From contig CAVUMR010000002.1 of assembly GCA_963742715.1 (NCBI GenBank), positions 1,736,001 through 1,800,000 on the forward strand: DNA of 64,000 nucleotides, written 5' to 3'. How positions within the stretch are numbered: the stretch's first letter is position 1; each line of letters starts with the position of its first letter. A program made the translations under genes and the position numbers. Source of the stretch: CAVUMR01 sp963742715. GTDB taxonomy: Bacteria; Actinomycetota; Actinomycetes; Mycobacteriales; Micromonosporaceae. The notes under the pieces were generated by a model. It saw only the letters and a program-made list of their open reading frames with translations, made no database searches and was not told the DNA's origin. Shown piece after piece: positions 1 through 8,993 of this stretch.

Positions 1-380
1 CGGCTGGTTACCCAACCTTCGATGTTCTGGATCGGCCGCGTGGAATGGCTCAACAGATCCTCGATGACCGCCTCGACATCGTCGTGGAATCCGTCCAGGC
101 AACCGTCGGACAGCCGTTGGACGGAGGTCGCGCACATCCAGTGGCCCCGATGCCGTTCGATTCTCTGTGTCACCTTGGTGAAAACCAGCGGCCAGACAAT
201 CCCGTATGCGGCGCCGGCCAACCGGACCCGTTCCACAGCTGACACCTTCGCGGCGACCGCCGCCAGGGACCCACGCTTGGCAATGGCGCGGATGTCCGGG
301 TCACCGCGTCCGGCCAAGTTGGCGCCGTTGGCATTGAGTGCCTCGATACCGGCCGATCTCTCATGACGAACGCGGCACAC
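1..380 (-). CDS. Partial paralog of the 4990-6048 protein, cut by left window edge
   Basis: Translating the minus strand here gives an open frame of about 126 codons with no stop before the left edge. It contains the blocks GIVWPLVF, ERHRGHWMC, CLDGFHDDVEAV and IQNIEGWVTSR. These align without large gaps with EIVWPIVF, ERQRGHHEC, CLDRYQDDVEAV and IRNLEGWIRSR of the gene at 4990-6048; about half of roughly 70 aligned residues are identical. It is therefore the N-terminal third of a second copy of that family. The start is uncertain: GTG at 378-380 is the furthest upstream in-frame candidate and has no clear ribosome binding site. The C-terminal part lies outside the window, so I cannot say whether the copy is intact. 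The function is unknown; the last visible block resembles region 2 of ECF sigma factors only weakly. Confidence 0.75.
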   Translation of the reverse strand, partial: MCRVRHERSAGIEALNANGANLAGRGDPDIRAIAKRGSLAAVAAKVSAVERVRLAGAAYGIVWPLVFTKVTQRIERHRGHWMCATSVQRLSDGCLDGFHDDVEAVIEDLLSHSTRPIQNIEGWVTS

Positions 381-1262
381 CGGTGGCCGTCGTGCTGCCA
401 TTGATCGAGTTGTCGGCTTGCCCGGACTCAACACCACAGGCCCCTTTCCACCTGATTTCGTGCGGCGCGGAATCAAGAACGCAGTTGACAACATGCCGCG
501 CCGTTCACATTCGTCCTGCAGACTGCGCCGATTGAACGGTCGCAGCGAGCAATGGTCAGAAAGGAGACGGGCCGATAGCGCGGAGCCGATACTGTCTGAA
601 ATACGCGCGCATTCCGCCGGGGATCAATCCAGACCGCTCGTCAACGGTAATGCGGTTGCCCGCAATGGTCAGCCGTCCTAATTCATCGACAGTGCCCGAT
701 GCGCGGACGAATAGCTGAGTTCCTCATGGGTCTTTCGGTGGATTGACAGCGCCGGCTGCTCGTTACGGCGCACGCTGTCACGCCTGCCCACTCCATAGCC
801 TTATCAAATTGCCAGGCGACGGCCTTAGCGGCGAAGCGCCGGACCGACCGGCTACTGGGTGGTGGCCGGTCGGTCGCCATACGGGTGGTCCTTGCCCGGT
901 TGGTGCCCGGAACAGCCGGGATGTCATGGCAGTACCAGTCGGTCCGTCAGACGGAGATGGCTTGTCCGGTTAGTTGATCGAGGTAGCCGTGGACGATGTG
1001 CACTTCGGGTTCCGGAGTTCGCCCGCCACCACGACAGCAGCGAAACTGGCGCTCTTGTCAGCTTCCGTGACGCCCCGTCGAGAAACACACCTCTCTGGGC
1101 GTCGCAAAGTAGCTCCGCCCCGATCAGGGCGCAGCACCGAATGAGCGAGTATTCGAATTCGATCACCAGGCTCCGCCGCTGGGCGCTCCGCCCAGTCCAA
1201 TCGCGATCGAGACCCGCCCTATCCGGCATGCGGCGAAGCTGACATCTACAAGAGGAGCAGTC
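381..1262. other. Intergenic region, no gene recognised
   Basis: About 880 bases between the divergent left-edge gene and the plus-strand cluster at 1263. The open frames here have no recognisable motif, poor starts and mixed codon bias. A GAGGAG ribosome binding site just before 1263 belongs to the next gene. Promoters for both divergent genes must lie here, but I do not see a convincing -35/-10 pair. Confidence 0.5.
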
Positions 1263-2501
1263 ATGCGAATCACGCAAGCCGTCCGGCCGCGGTATCTCGT
1301 TCCCGCGGCGCCGTCACGGCGTGGGCTAGACCGCCGCTGGTTGACCATCGGCGGCACCGCCGTGGCCGCCGTGCTGACGATCGTCGCGCTATCCGCGATC
1401 CGGCAGCCGCCCCCTGTTGCTCGCGGCAAGATCGTCGTCATCGAGAACGTTGACGCCGACGTCGCCGGCAACGGCCTGGACGCCATCCGCGACAAGCTCG
1501 TCGACGCTGCGGTCCGCCTTGCCGACGAGGGCGGCGGCACAGTCACCCTCATCGCCGCGAGTGGGGGTCCGGCGCAGGTTGCCGCCGTAGCTGACCTGAA
1601 GGTCGAGCGCGACGGTGAGCCCGAGACCGACGAGCGGGTCCGCGCCGGAGTCGTCAAGCGGCGCGTCGACGACGCGATCGGCGCCGCCAAAAGCGTCCAG
1701 CTCACCACGCCCGGCCGAAACCTGCTGTCGCTGCTGACCGCGGCGGCCGAGAAGGCACCACGCCGAGGCGAGCCGTTCACCATCTACTACGTCGGATTCG
1801 GCCTCGCGACGGTTGATCCCACGGACGCCCGGGTGGCGCTCGCCGGCGAACCCGCACAGGCCGTCGACGCCGTCGCCAAACGGCTGCCGAAACTCACCGG
1901 CGCCGAGCTGCACCTCGTGTACCCCGCCGCCGTCGTCCCGCAGCAGCCGCTGAACACGATCACCGCGGCGTGGCGCACGGAGTACTGGTCGCGACTGGCG
2001 AAAGCGATGGGTGCCAGGGTGACCGAGGTGGTGTCCGACACTGCGCCCGCGCAGGCCGGTTCGCATGCTCCGACAGCACCGCCGATTGCGAATGTTCCCG
2101 ACCCGACCCCACCGCCACCCGGCCCACCGCATCCAGACCCGCCGCCGGTTGTCCTGGGCGGTGGCAGCTTCAAGCCCGACAGCGACCAGTTCCTCGACCC
2201 CGGCGCGGTCGTAAAGGCGCTCGCACCCCTGGTCGCGGCGTGGACGCAGCACCCCGGCGGGTATGTGGGAGCCGAGTGCACCGGCCGCACCGCGGCCATC
2301 GGCCCGGCCGACACCGCCCGCGTCCTCTCCCGGCGGCGGGCCGCGCAGGCCGCGGCAGTCCTGAAGATCCAAGGCTTACCGGTCGCCGCCATCGGCGTCG
2401 GCTTCGACGACCCATTGCCCAACTATTCCGGCACCGACCCGCACCAGCGGTCGGTCCGGTGCCGCCTCGTCCCCAACCTATTGAAGGAGGTACGACGATG
2501 A
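1263..2501 (+). CDS. Membrane-anchored protein with OmpA-like C-terminal domain
   Basis: 412 residues. A short basic N-terminus is followed by one hydrophobic segment (about residues 29-46), then an extracytoplasmic domain of about 200 residues beginning GKIVVIENVDAD. A Pro-rich linker (about residues 272-300, PPPPGPPHPDPPP) leads to a C-terminal domain of about 110 residues. That domain starts FKPDSDQFLDP, has ECTGRTA, then LSRRRAAQAAAVL, which matches the spacing of OmpA-like peptidoglycan-binding domains (GHTD then LS..RA). The middle domain resembles a von Willebrand A-like fold, but I see no complete MIDAS motif. It probably sits in the cytoplasmic membrane with a wall-associated C-terminus. 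The stop overlaps the next start (ATGA at 2498-2501), so it is co-translated with the multi-pass protein downstream. GAGGAG lies about 7 bases before the ATG. The specific role is unknown. Confidence 0.75.
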   Translation: MRITQAVRPRYLVPAAPSRRGLDRRWLTIGGTAVAAVLTIVALSAIRQPPPVARGKIVVIENVDADVAGNGLDAIRDKLVDAAVRLADEGGGTVTLIAASGGPAQVAAVADLKVERDGEPETDERVRAGVVKRRVDDAIGAAKSVQLTTPGRNLLSLLTAAAEKAPRRGEPFTIYYVGFGLATVDPTDARVALAGEPAQAVDAVAKRLPKLTGAELHLVYPAAVVPQQPLNTITAAWRTEYWSRLAKAMGARVTEVVSDTAPAQAGSHAPTAPPIANVPDPTPPPPGPPHPDPPPVVLGGGSFKPDSDQFLDPGAVVKALAPLVAAWTQHPGGYVGAECTGRTAAIGPADTARVLSRRRAAQAAAVLKIQGLPVAAIGVGFDDPLPNYSGTDPHQRSVRCRLVPNLLKEVRR

Positions 2502-4126
2502 CGACCCACACGGCGTCCGGCGGGTATTTCCTGCCGCCGGACGATCCGAACTATCCGCAGTGGGCCACGATGGCACAGTACGAGCCCGACCGCCGGGTAC
2601 ATCAGCTGTCCGGAGCGCTCATCGGAAACTGCCCGCGCGGCATACGCGGTAACCCGAACCGGTGCGCCGAGTACCTGGCCGGACCGGTCTCCGCGGCGAT
2701 CGTGCAGGCTGCAGTGGCAAGCGGGGAGAAAACCGCCGTCGAACACATCGACCGGGCCGAGCAGGCCAAGGACGAGCTGATCCACGCGAACCGCGACCTC
2801 GAGGCGATAAACGTCGCGCGCGAGAAGCTGCCGCATATGCCGGTCGACGGGCCGCACGGCCGACGGGTCACGCCCGCACAGAACCGCACCCAGCTCATCC
2901 AGACCCAGCGCGTCGCACACCAGCGTGTGGTCGGCGAAGACGGCGAGCACAACAAGGTCGCGCACACCCCCGTCTCCGGGCACATCGCGGCCGTCGTTTG
3001 CGCGGTCATCGAGACGGTCTTCACGCTCCGGGTGTTCAACGTCTCTCTCACCCACATCGTGTGGCTGCAGTTCCTGCCGTGGCTCGCGGCCACCGTCGGG
3101 CTGGCCATCTTCAACGTCAAGGTCGCCGAGTGGCTCGGCGGTCGGCGGCGGATCGCCCGCGAGACGCAACGCGCCGCAGTCGAGCTCAACACCCGAGCAC
3201 TCACCCGGGCACACGCGCAAGGTGCCCCAGTGATCGTCAGCCTGCCGCCGAGCGCGGCGAACGCGGACGCGTCCTCGATGGGTAGTCTCGCGGGGCTTGC
3301 CCCCACCGCTGACGCGGTCCGGGCAGCGAAACGCAACCGCACTAAGGCGCTGGCAGTGTGGGGGATTCCGATCCTGCTACTGCTCGGCGGCCTGTACTGG
3401 CGCCTGGCGGTCAGTACCCTGCCGCTCCAGCTTGGATTCGTTACCTGGCTGCTGCCGGCGGCGATCGCTGCCGTCGTCGCGGCACTGCTGTGGGCCCTCA
3501 TCGTCGAGCCGAACTCACGTGGCAATGCGCTCGGCGACGAGTTGCGGGCCTCCGCCGCAATCGACGCCAAGGCCGTGGCCGAGGACGATGCGCTCAAGGC
3601 CCAAGGGCTACAGGCCAAGGAGTACGGCGACCAGTGCGCCGAAATCGTCGAGGCGGAGCTCCTTGAAGCGCAGGAGCGGGTCATTGACTCACTCGAGGTC
3701 AGCCATCGGGCGCTACAGGTGGCCAGCGCCGTGCTCGGCGTGCCGAAGGTGCCGGCAGTCCGTCAGGAGAACCTGATGCTGCCTACCATGCCGCACATCG
3801 AGCGCATCGAGAAGAAGGTCGGAACCGAGCTGGAGATGCAGGGTGCTCTCGCGGGCAAGCTGGGCGTCGAGGAGTTACCCGCTCTGGAGGACTTGCCGAG
3901 CCCGGTCATCGCGCTCACCAACCCACCCGACGTCGCACCCGGCATCGAGCACGTCGACCCTCGCGGCTTGCGAACCTTCGCCGGATCGACCCTCGCCGGA
4001 AGCGCGCCGGCCGGTGCGCCGGTCCAAAGGCATCGCGGGCGTCGACTATGGCAGGTGCTGGTGGTACTGATCGTTGTCGCGCTGCTCGCGACGGCCGTCG
4101 TGTGGTACCTGACCTCGGTCCGGTGA
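2498..4126 (+). CDS. Multi-pass membrane protein of unknown function
   Basis: 542 residues. The ATG at 2498 is chosen because AAGGAGG lies 7 bases upstream and the ATGA overlap couples it to the preceding gene; the same frame is open further upstream but that part is a shadow of the OmpA-like gene. The soluble N-terminus has a possible helical stretch (residues 76-110). Hydrophobic pairs lie at about 161-180 and 186-206, another pair at about 285-340, and a single C-terminal segment at about 518-538 ends the protein. A charged helical region rich in Ala, Glu and Lys (about 345-400) could be a coiled coil. I recognise no catalytic motif. With five predicted membrane segments and a cell-wall-type partner encoded upstream, an envelope-spanning assembly is plausible but unproven. 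Confidence 0.75.
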   Translation: MTTHTASGGYFLPPDDPNYPQWATMAQYEPDRRVHQLSGALIGNCPRGIRGNPNRCAEYLAGPVSAAIVQAAVASGEKTAVEHIDRAEQAKDELIHANRDLEAINVAREKLPHMPVDGPHGRRVTPAQNRTQLIQTQRVAHQRVVGEDGEHNKVAHTPVSGHIAAVVCAVIETVFTLRVFNVSLTHIVWLQFLPWLAATVGLAIFNVKVAEWLGGRRRIARETQRAAVELNTRALTRAHAQGAPVIVSLPPSAANADASSMGSLAGLAPTADAVRAAKRNRTKALAVWGIPILLLLGGLYWRLAVSTLPLQLGFVTWLLPAAIAAVVAALLWALIVEPNSRGNALGDELRASAAIDAKAVAEDDALKAQGLQAKEYGDQCAEIVEAELLEAQERVIDSLEVSHRALQVASAVLGVPKVPAVRQENLMLPTMPHIERIEKKVGTELEMQGALAGKLGVEELPALEDLPSPVIALTNPPDVAPGIEHVDPRGLRTFAGSTLAGSAPAGAPVQRHRGRRLWQVLVVLIVVALLATAVVWYLTSVR

Positions 4127-4132
4127 CAGCCC

Positions 4133-4381
4133 ATGACTCACATCTCATCTGATATCCGACCTGACCACCCGCAGCAGCAATCCAACCGCCCGCCGCCACC
4201 GGACGGAGCGCTCCAGCCCGGAATGATGCCACCCGAAGTACGCGATGGGCTGATCCGGCTGGTCACGACAGAGCTAAGGGCGGCGTGGGACGCGGCCATC
4301 GCGGCGGACGCCGTGCGGGAAGACCTGGCGACGATCGTCAACGAACGCCGTCGCGCCATTCTGGAAGAAATTGGGCACTGA
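4133..4381 (+). CDS. Small soluble protein of unknown function
   Basis: 82 residues, starting 6 bases after the membrane-protein stop, so it is almost certainly in the same operon. The first 30 residues are polar and Pro/Gln rich (a disordered lead with PPPP). The remainder looks like two amphipathic helices (EVRDGLIRLVTTELRAAWDA and VREDLATIVNERRRAIL). There is no signal peptide, membrane segment or cysteine. It may be a cytoplasmic partner of the membrane proteins. Codon use is typical of the region, which supports real coding despite the short length. Confidence 0.6.
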   Translation: MTHISSDIRPDHPQQQSNRPPPPDGALQPGMMPPEVRDGLIRLVTTELRAAWDAAIAADAVREDLATIVNERRRAILEEIGH

Positions 4382-4989
4382 TTGCGCCGACCATCGTGCT
4401 GTCAACAGCGAATGAACCTACCGCGCCGATACAGCGAACAACACTGGACCTCGACGAGGCCACCACACACGAAAGCCGAATCGACTTGATCACGGCGGGG
4501 ACGGTGCTCCGCACCACTCGGCCTGTCGCCGCCCGCACCGGCGCATTTGGGGTTGCGTCCGCTTCGGCCGCGCGCTGTGAGCGCGCCGCCGGCTGCGACC
4601 CGGAGCCCCGCGGGGGCGTCTAGGGACTTTGCGACGACCGCCTTTAGTACTTCGCCCAATGTGCTGACGGTCCGGGCACCCCAGGCTGTTGAGCAGGCCG
4701 CCGTTGCGGCCGTCCCACCTGGTGAGGAGCCCGCCATGAGTCCCCGCACCCACACCGCGGAAGACCTGCACGCACGTCCGCGGGGCCGATCGGCAGACAG
4801 ACGTACCGCGGTCTGACCGCGTTCCGCTCCACACCTGAGCAGGTACAAGCCGCAACAAGCCCATCCCGGTAAGGATCCGGCTTCTGCACGCCCGGATACG
4901 CGGGATTCGGGCCGATCCAGCTGCGGCGACCGCCGAATTCTGGCGGCAATGTCGCCGGCCATTCGGACCTATTGCTCGACAGATCCAGA
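4382..4989. other. Intergenic region, no gene recognised
   Basis: About 600 bases. Open frames on both strands here lack recognisable motifs or good ribosome binding sites and contradict one another. No stable hairpin followed by a T-run was seen. It may contain decayed sequence; one minus-strand frame at about 4830-4960 gives a Pro/Gly-rich stretch I cannot assign. Confidence 0.45.
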
Positions 4990-6048
4990 ATGGAGTCCGT
5001 CGTGTCCAGCGCGCAGGCACTTGGCAGCAGCAAACAATGTTCCTCAGGCAGCGGTTCCGCTGACCGCATACGGTATCTGGCTTGTCGTGGAATGCTCGCA
5101 GAACAAGTCAAGGCGGCTTCGCCGGAAGAGTACGAACGGCTCCGCGCCGGAACGTACGAAATCGTCTGGCCGATCGTCTTCAACGGGCTGACCCGCTCGG
5201 TCGAGCGTCAACGCGGGCACCACGAGTGCGCAAAGGGTGTCGACCATCTCGAACCCGACTGCCTCGACCGGTACCAGGACGACGTCGAGGCCGTGCTCCA
5301 CGACGTGCTCCGCAACGTCAAGATCCCGATCCGTAACCTCGAAGGCTGGATCAGGAGCCGGCTCACCACGGCCACCATCGACGGACACCGGCGCCGGCGC
5401 GGCGAACGGGGCGCTCTGCAACGCCCCCGAATGCCCAAATGGCTGGCGAGGCGTCTCGATGACGACCCGTGGCTCATCGCACTCGCCCTCGACATCCAAG
5501 CCTGGGTGGGCATTCCGGCGACGGCTGGAGCCAGTGTCTGGCCGTACGGAGCCTGGGCCGACCACCGGACCGCCGTCACCGGCAACCCCACGTCCACCGA
5601 GCAGGAGGTGGCCAGGGAGGTCGAGACCGTGCTGACCGCCATGCGGCACAACCGGGACTGGTACGAGACGTATATCGAGCGGCCACTTGGCCACAAGCAG
5701 GCGCCGGTCCTGCCGCCGGCGGTTGCCGCAGCAGACCTCACCTCGGACCGGCCGCCCCTGGCACTGACCCAGCGGCACGAGTCTGACGACGCGCTGCTGC
5801 GGGAGCTGGCGGCGGTGGCGATCGACGCCATCGCGGCTCGGCTCGGCCGGGGATGGGACCTCCCCCAGGCAGTACAGGATGTCATCGGGACGGTGTTCGG
5901 TTCAGGCACGGGTACCGAGTACCTGAGCCGTCTCCCCGGCGCGGGTTGCGACGATGACGACCGGGTACGCGCACTCCTGTCGGACGCCCTGGCGGTCGAC
6001 CGACTCGTAGCCGAGGTGCGCGACATCCTCGGAGTACCGGACGCCTGA
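4990..6048 (+). CDS. Uncharacterised protein with sigma-region-2-like N-terminal block
   Basis: 352 residues from the ATG at 4990; a TTG at 4972 is also possible. The N-terminal half holds YEIVWPIVF, VERQRGHHEC, DDVEAVLHDVL and then NLEGWIRSRLTTATIDGHRR. The last block resembles the region 2 helix pair of ECF sigma factors (NPRAWL followed by AIDHLRRR), but there is no region 4 helix-turn-helix, so a sigma role is only a weak guess. A middle block (DDPWLIALALDIQAWVGIP, GASVWPYGAWADHR) is Trp-rich. The Asp-rich C-terminus ends LVAEVRDILGVPDA. A second copy starts at the left edge of the window. It ends 17 bases before the stop of the convergent caspase gene. No membrane segments. The function is unknown; paralogy and proximity to the protease genes suggest a shared system. 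Confidence 0.7.
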   Translation: MESVVSSAQALGSSKQCSSGSGSADRIRYLACRGMLAEQVKAASPEEYERLRAGTYEIVWPIVFNGLTRSVERQRGHHECAKGVDHLEPDCLDRYQDDVEAVLHDVLRNVKIPIRNLEGWIRSRLTTATIDGHRRRRGERGALQRPRMPKWLARRLDDDPWLIALALDIQAWVGIPATAGASVWPYGAWADHRTAVTGNPTSTEQEVAREVETVLTAMRHNRDWYETYIERPLGHKQAPVLPPAVAAADLTSDRPPLALTQRHESDDALLRELAAVAIDAIAARLGRGWDLPQAVQDVIGTVFGSGTGTEYLSRLPGAGCDDDDRVRALLSDALAVDRLVAEVRDILGVPDA

Positions 6049-6064
6049 GGACCGTCGCCACCGC

Positions 6065-8584
6065 TCACCCGGTGGCGACGACCTCGTACGCGAATGAGAA
6101 GTCCTGTGCGGGCTGGGTCCCCACCACGGGATGGCGGCCGACCCCGAATCCCTCGTTCGCCAGCAAGGACGTGCGGTACAAGCCGATGCTGTCGCCGACT
6201 GTCGTGGACAGCAACTCGTACGCGGTGTTAACGACAACAGCGCAGGCACTGACCGCGGTGGCGGCCATCGCCGCGTGCGGCGAACTGGTGACCAGCGTGG
6301 ACAGCGACCCCACGGCGTGCAATACGTCTTCGTCAGTCAGCCGGTCCCGCAACAAGTCACTCAGCGCCCGGCTGTCCCTCCGGTCCCGGGTCACCCACCA
6401 GGCAAGGTCCAGAAAGTCCACGGCCGGCCCGTGGTACACGAGCATGTTGTCCAGGGGTAGCCGCTCGCCGTCGCGGATCCGACTGAAGTGTGCCGTCTGC
6501 GCGCGGTACACCGGCATGCCGTTGCCACCGCCGGTGAGGACCAGCCCGTCCACCCGCACGGAAGCCCCGCCCCACGAGCGGTTGCGTTGCACGACCAGCT
6601 CGGTCAGCCGGACGGCCACCGTACCGGGCGTCGCGGCGCGGGACACCAAACGCCGCGGTGCCAGGCGCATCGACATGTCCGGCCGTTCGTCGACGAGGAA
6701 CCGCGCGGTCTCCGGTACCGGCGCCGGTGCCGGAGTCAGCTCGCAGTCCAGCCGCCGCACCGCGTAGCGAGCGACCGGGTCAGCCGCGACCGCCCACTCT
6801 CGGGTGGCGCCACTGGTGGCGGCGGCCAGCAGCTGTTGCAGCGGCGAGGAGCTCCGGGTCGCCTTCGCTCCCTCCTGGACCAGTGCGGCCAGGTCCTGTC
6901 GCGCTTCGGTGACGATCACCAACACCGATTCAGGTCGGGGGCCGTCGGTCGGCACACCGTCAGGCCAGACGAGCTCACTGCCGACGAGCGTGCCGTCATA
7001 CCGCTGTCCGACGACGTACTCCTGCTTGCGCTGTAGCCGGAGACCACTGGGGTCAGCACCGGCGATGAGAGTCACCGCTCCGCTCACACCGATGTCGAAG
7101 ACGAAGAAGTACAGGTCCCGCTCACCGTCATTGCGCAGCAGGAGATAGACCGACTCACCGACGTAGAGCTGTGCGCCGTTGGGATGCAGCGGCTCGGTCT
7201 TGCCCTCGACCACTCGACCCCACTCCACGGTGAACGGAGCGGCGAGTTCCTCACCAGGGGTCGGTGCCAGCCGCCGGAGCGTGGCCGCCCGACTCAACCG
7301 GGTCAGGTTGGCCACGAGTCGGCGTATCCCGGCCTGATCCGCCGTGGTCGACACCAGCGGCTCGGTTCCGCGGTCCCACAGGGAGAGCGCACCGCCGACC
7401 TCGACCTGCGCCAGTACCGGGTCGTTGGCGACCGGATCCTCCGCCGCGGTCGCGCGCAGCGTCGGTACTGCGTCGACTGCCGCGCGCACCCGCTCGGCGA
7501 GCGGACCGCTGCCACGGACGAGCACCGTGCTGCGCGTGGCCGACGTCACCAGCGGGTGTGCCTCGGCCAGGGCGGGCAGCTCCTGATGCCCGTCGCACAG
7601 CTCGAAGTCCGCCTGCACGGTGACGCCGTCGGTCCGCTTCACGGTGGCCCGGGCGACGATCGTCGAGTCGCTCGCCGGTACGCCCACCGGCGTGATGCCG
7701 AACTGGTCGCCTGGTGCCACGCCCAGTAGCGCCGCTCCGGGCAGGGTCAACCGATCGGGCCGCGCGCGGACGACCGTGAACGTCACGCCAGTCGGCGCTT
7801 CCTCGCTCTCGAACAGCATCCGGTGCGACGGCCCCTCCACCTCCGGCCGCTGCCCGTACGCCAGCTTCGTCACCCGGTCCCGTACCCGGTGGATCAGGAT
7901 CGCCCAGCTGACCCTGGCCGGACCCGCCTCTCGCAGGGCGACGCTCAGTGACTCGGTGAGGATCCCGGTCCTCGCACCGTGGCTGTTGGTGTACTCGTAC
8001 GCCGACTCCCAGGGCGCGCACGCCACCAGCCGTACCGCGTACGGATTGTTCTCCGGATCCGGAAGGTCGACGCGGAGACCCTGGGCACGCAACGCCCCGA
8101 GCTGCTCGGCGATGTCCAGATAGGTCGGGTGTGGAAGCGCCCGGGCCTGGAATCCGGGATCGCGGGACATATGCGAGGCGTGGCAACAGTCGAGGATGAC
8201 AGCAACATTGTGAGTGCGCTCGGTAAGGCGGGCCAGCAACACCGACAGTTCGACCGCCGTGATCCCGCGGAAGTCGCCGGGTCTCGACGTGTCGTAGTCG
8301 GTCGGCACGATGAACTGCAGCTCGGGCAATGCGATGCCGCTTGGCGCAACGACCCGCGCGAGCCCACCGTGGCCACTGAAGTAGACCACCGCGCTGTCGC
8401 CATCCTGGGAGTCGGCGATCAGGCGCTCGTACCCGTCCCGGATTCCGACTTGGGTCGCCCGCTCGGCGGTGCGGCCATCGACGACGAAGCCCCGCTCTTC
8501 CAGCAGCGCGGTCATCGTCGCCGCATCGTTGTGTACCCCGGACAACTCGCCGGTCTCTGCACCGATGACCAGTGCCCGCCTCAC
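6065..8584 (-). CDS. Caspase-like (peptidase C14) protein with DUF4384-like C-terminal region
   Basis: 839 residues, GTG start with a GGGAGG site about 7 bases upstream. Residues 1-250 form a caspase/metacaspase domain. MRRALVIGAE is the first strand, the catalytic His is in VVYFSGHGG (His72) and the catalytic Cys in AVILDCCHASH (Cys134). The long middle region (about 260-460) has no match I can name. Residues about 470-565 (LYVGESVYLLLRNDGERDLY, FVFDIGVSGAVTLI) look like a DUF4384-type beta domain often attached to such proteases. The C-terminus resembles no family I know. There is no signal peptide, so it should act in the cytoplasm, cutting after basic or acidic residues depending on pocket residues I cannot judge. 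It lies 96 bases downstream of the 82-residue gene and probably shares its transcript. The gene faces 4990-6048 tail to tail. Confidence 0.88.
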   Translation of the reverse strand: MRRALVIGAETGELSGVHNDAATMTALLEERGFVVDGRTAERATQVGIRDGYERLIADSQDGDSAVVYFSGHGGLARVVAPSGIALPELQFIVPTDYDTSRPGDFRGITAVELSVLLARLTERTHNVAVILDCCHASHMSRDPGFQARALPHPTYLDIAEQLGALRAQGLRVDLPDPENNPYAVRLVACAPWESAYEYTNSHGARTGILTESLSVALREAGPARVSWAILIHRVRDRVTKLAYGQRPEVEGPSHRMLFESEEAPTGVTFTVVRARPDRLTLPGAALLGVAPGDQFGITPVGVPASDSTIVARATVKRTDGVTVQADFELCDGHQELPALAEAHPLVTSATRSTVLVRGSGPLAERVRAAVDAVPTLRATAAEDPVANDPVLAQVEVGGALSLWDRGTEPLVSTTADQAGIRRLVANLTRLSRAATLRRLAPTPGEELAAPFTVEWGRVVEGKTEPLHPNGAQLYVGESVYLLLRNDGERDLYFFVFDIGVSGAVTLIAGADPSGLRLQRKQEYVVGQRYDGTLVGSELVWPDGVPTDGPRPESVLVIVTEARQDLAALVQEGAKATRSSSPLQQLLAAATSGATREWAVAADPVARYAVRRLDCELTPAPAPVPETARFLVDERPDMSMRLAPRRLVSRAATPGTVAVRLTELVVQRNRSWGGASVRVDGLVLTGGGNGMPVYRAQTAHFSRIRDGERLPLDNMLVYHGPAVDFLDLAWWVTRDRRDSRALSDLLRDRLTDEDVLHAVGSLSTLVTSSPHAAMAATAVSACAVVVNTAYELLSTTVGDSIGLYRTSLLANEGFGVGRHPVVGTQPAQDFSFAYEVVATG

Positions 8585-8680
8585 GAAGCCTCCCTACGCT
8601 ACGTGGTGTCCACAGTGGTCCTAGCGGGCGGGCGCCGTGGTACCGCGCTTCACTCACGCGGTACCACGGCGGCCCCGCGC

Positions 8681-8929
8681 TCAGGGCGAGATCTCGCCCG
8701 GCCGGGGGCCTTCGTCGAGATCGATGACGACCGCGTCGGCCTTCCCGCCGTTGAGGTACAACGTCATCCGGTTGCGCTTCTGGTCGAGCACCGGCACCTT
8801 TACGACGGTGCCGTCCTGCAACGCCTGCTCGATCTGGCCGACGATCGTGGCGATGTCCGTGCCGGCGCCTTCGTCGATGATGAAGTCGAGGCCACCTACC
8901 CGCAGCCTCTTGTCTCCCGATCCGCTCAC
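8681..8929 (-). CDS. Small conserved-looking protein between protease and LAL regulator
   Basis: 82 residues from a GTG at 8929, chosen because GAGGAGG lies directly upstream at normal spacing; the longer open frame is shadow sequence. The protein has a predicted strand-helix-strand layout: LRVGGLDFIIDEG, then DIATIVGQIEQALQDG, then TVVKVPVLD and RMTLYLNGGKADAVVIDLDE. It resembles the small adaptor-like proteins often encoded beside CHAT, caspase and trypsin-like effectors in actinobacteria, but I cannot place it in a named family. It is 64 bases downstream of the LAL regulator and 96 bases upstream of the protease gene, so the three probably form one operon. A role as activator, substrate or inhibitor of the protease is conceivable. 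Confidence 0.7.
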   Translation of the reverse strand: MSGSGDKRLRVGGLDFIIDEGAGTDIATIVGQIEQALQDGTVVKVPVLDQKRNRMTLYLNGGKADAVVIDLDEGPRPGEISP

Positions 8930-8993
8930 TGGCCCACCTCCTCGTGTGCCTGTTACTGACGGACACAAGGCAGGCGGGCCGGTACTTCCCCGG

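Noticed and set aside
1970..2497. N-terminal extension of the multi-pass membrane protein
   Set aside because: Arg/Pro-rich shadow of the OmpA-like gene; ATG 2498 has a strong AAGGAGG site.
4990..6048. Annotation as an ECF sigma factor
   Set aside because: Only one region-2-like block is present and there is no region 4 helix-turn-helix.
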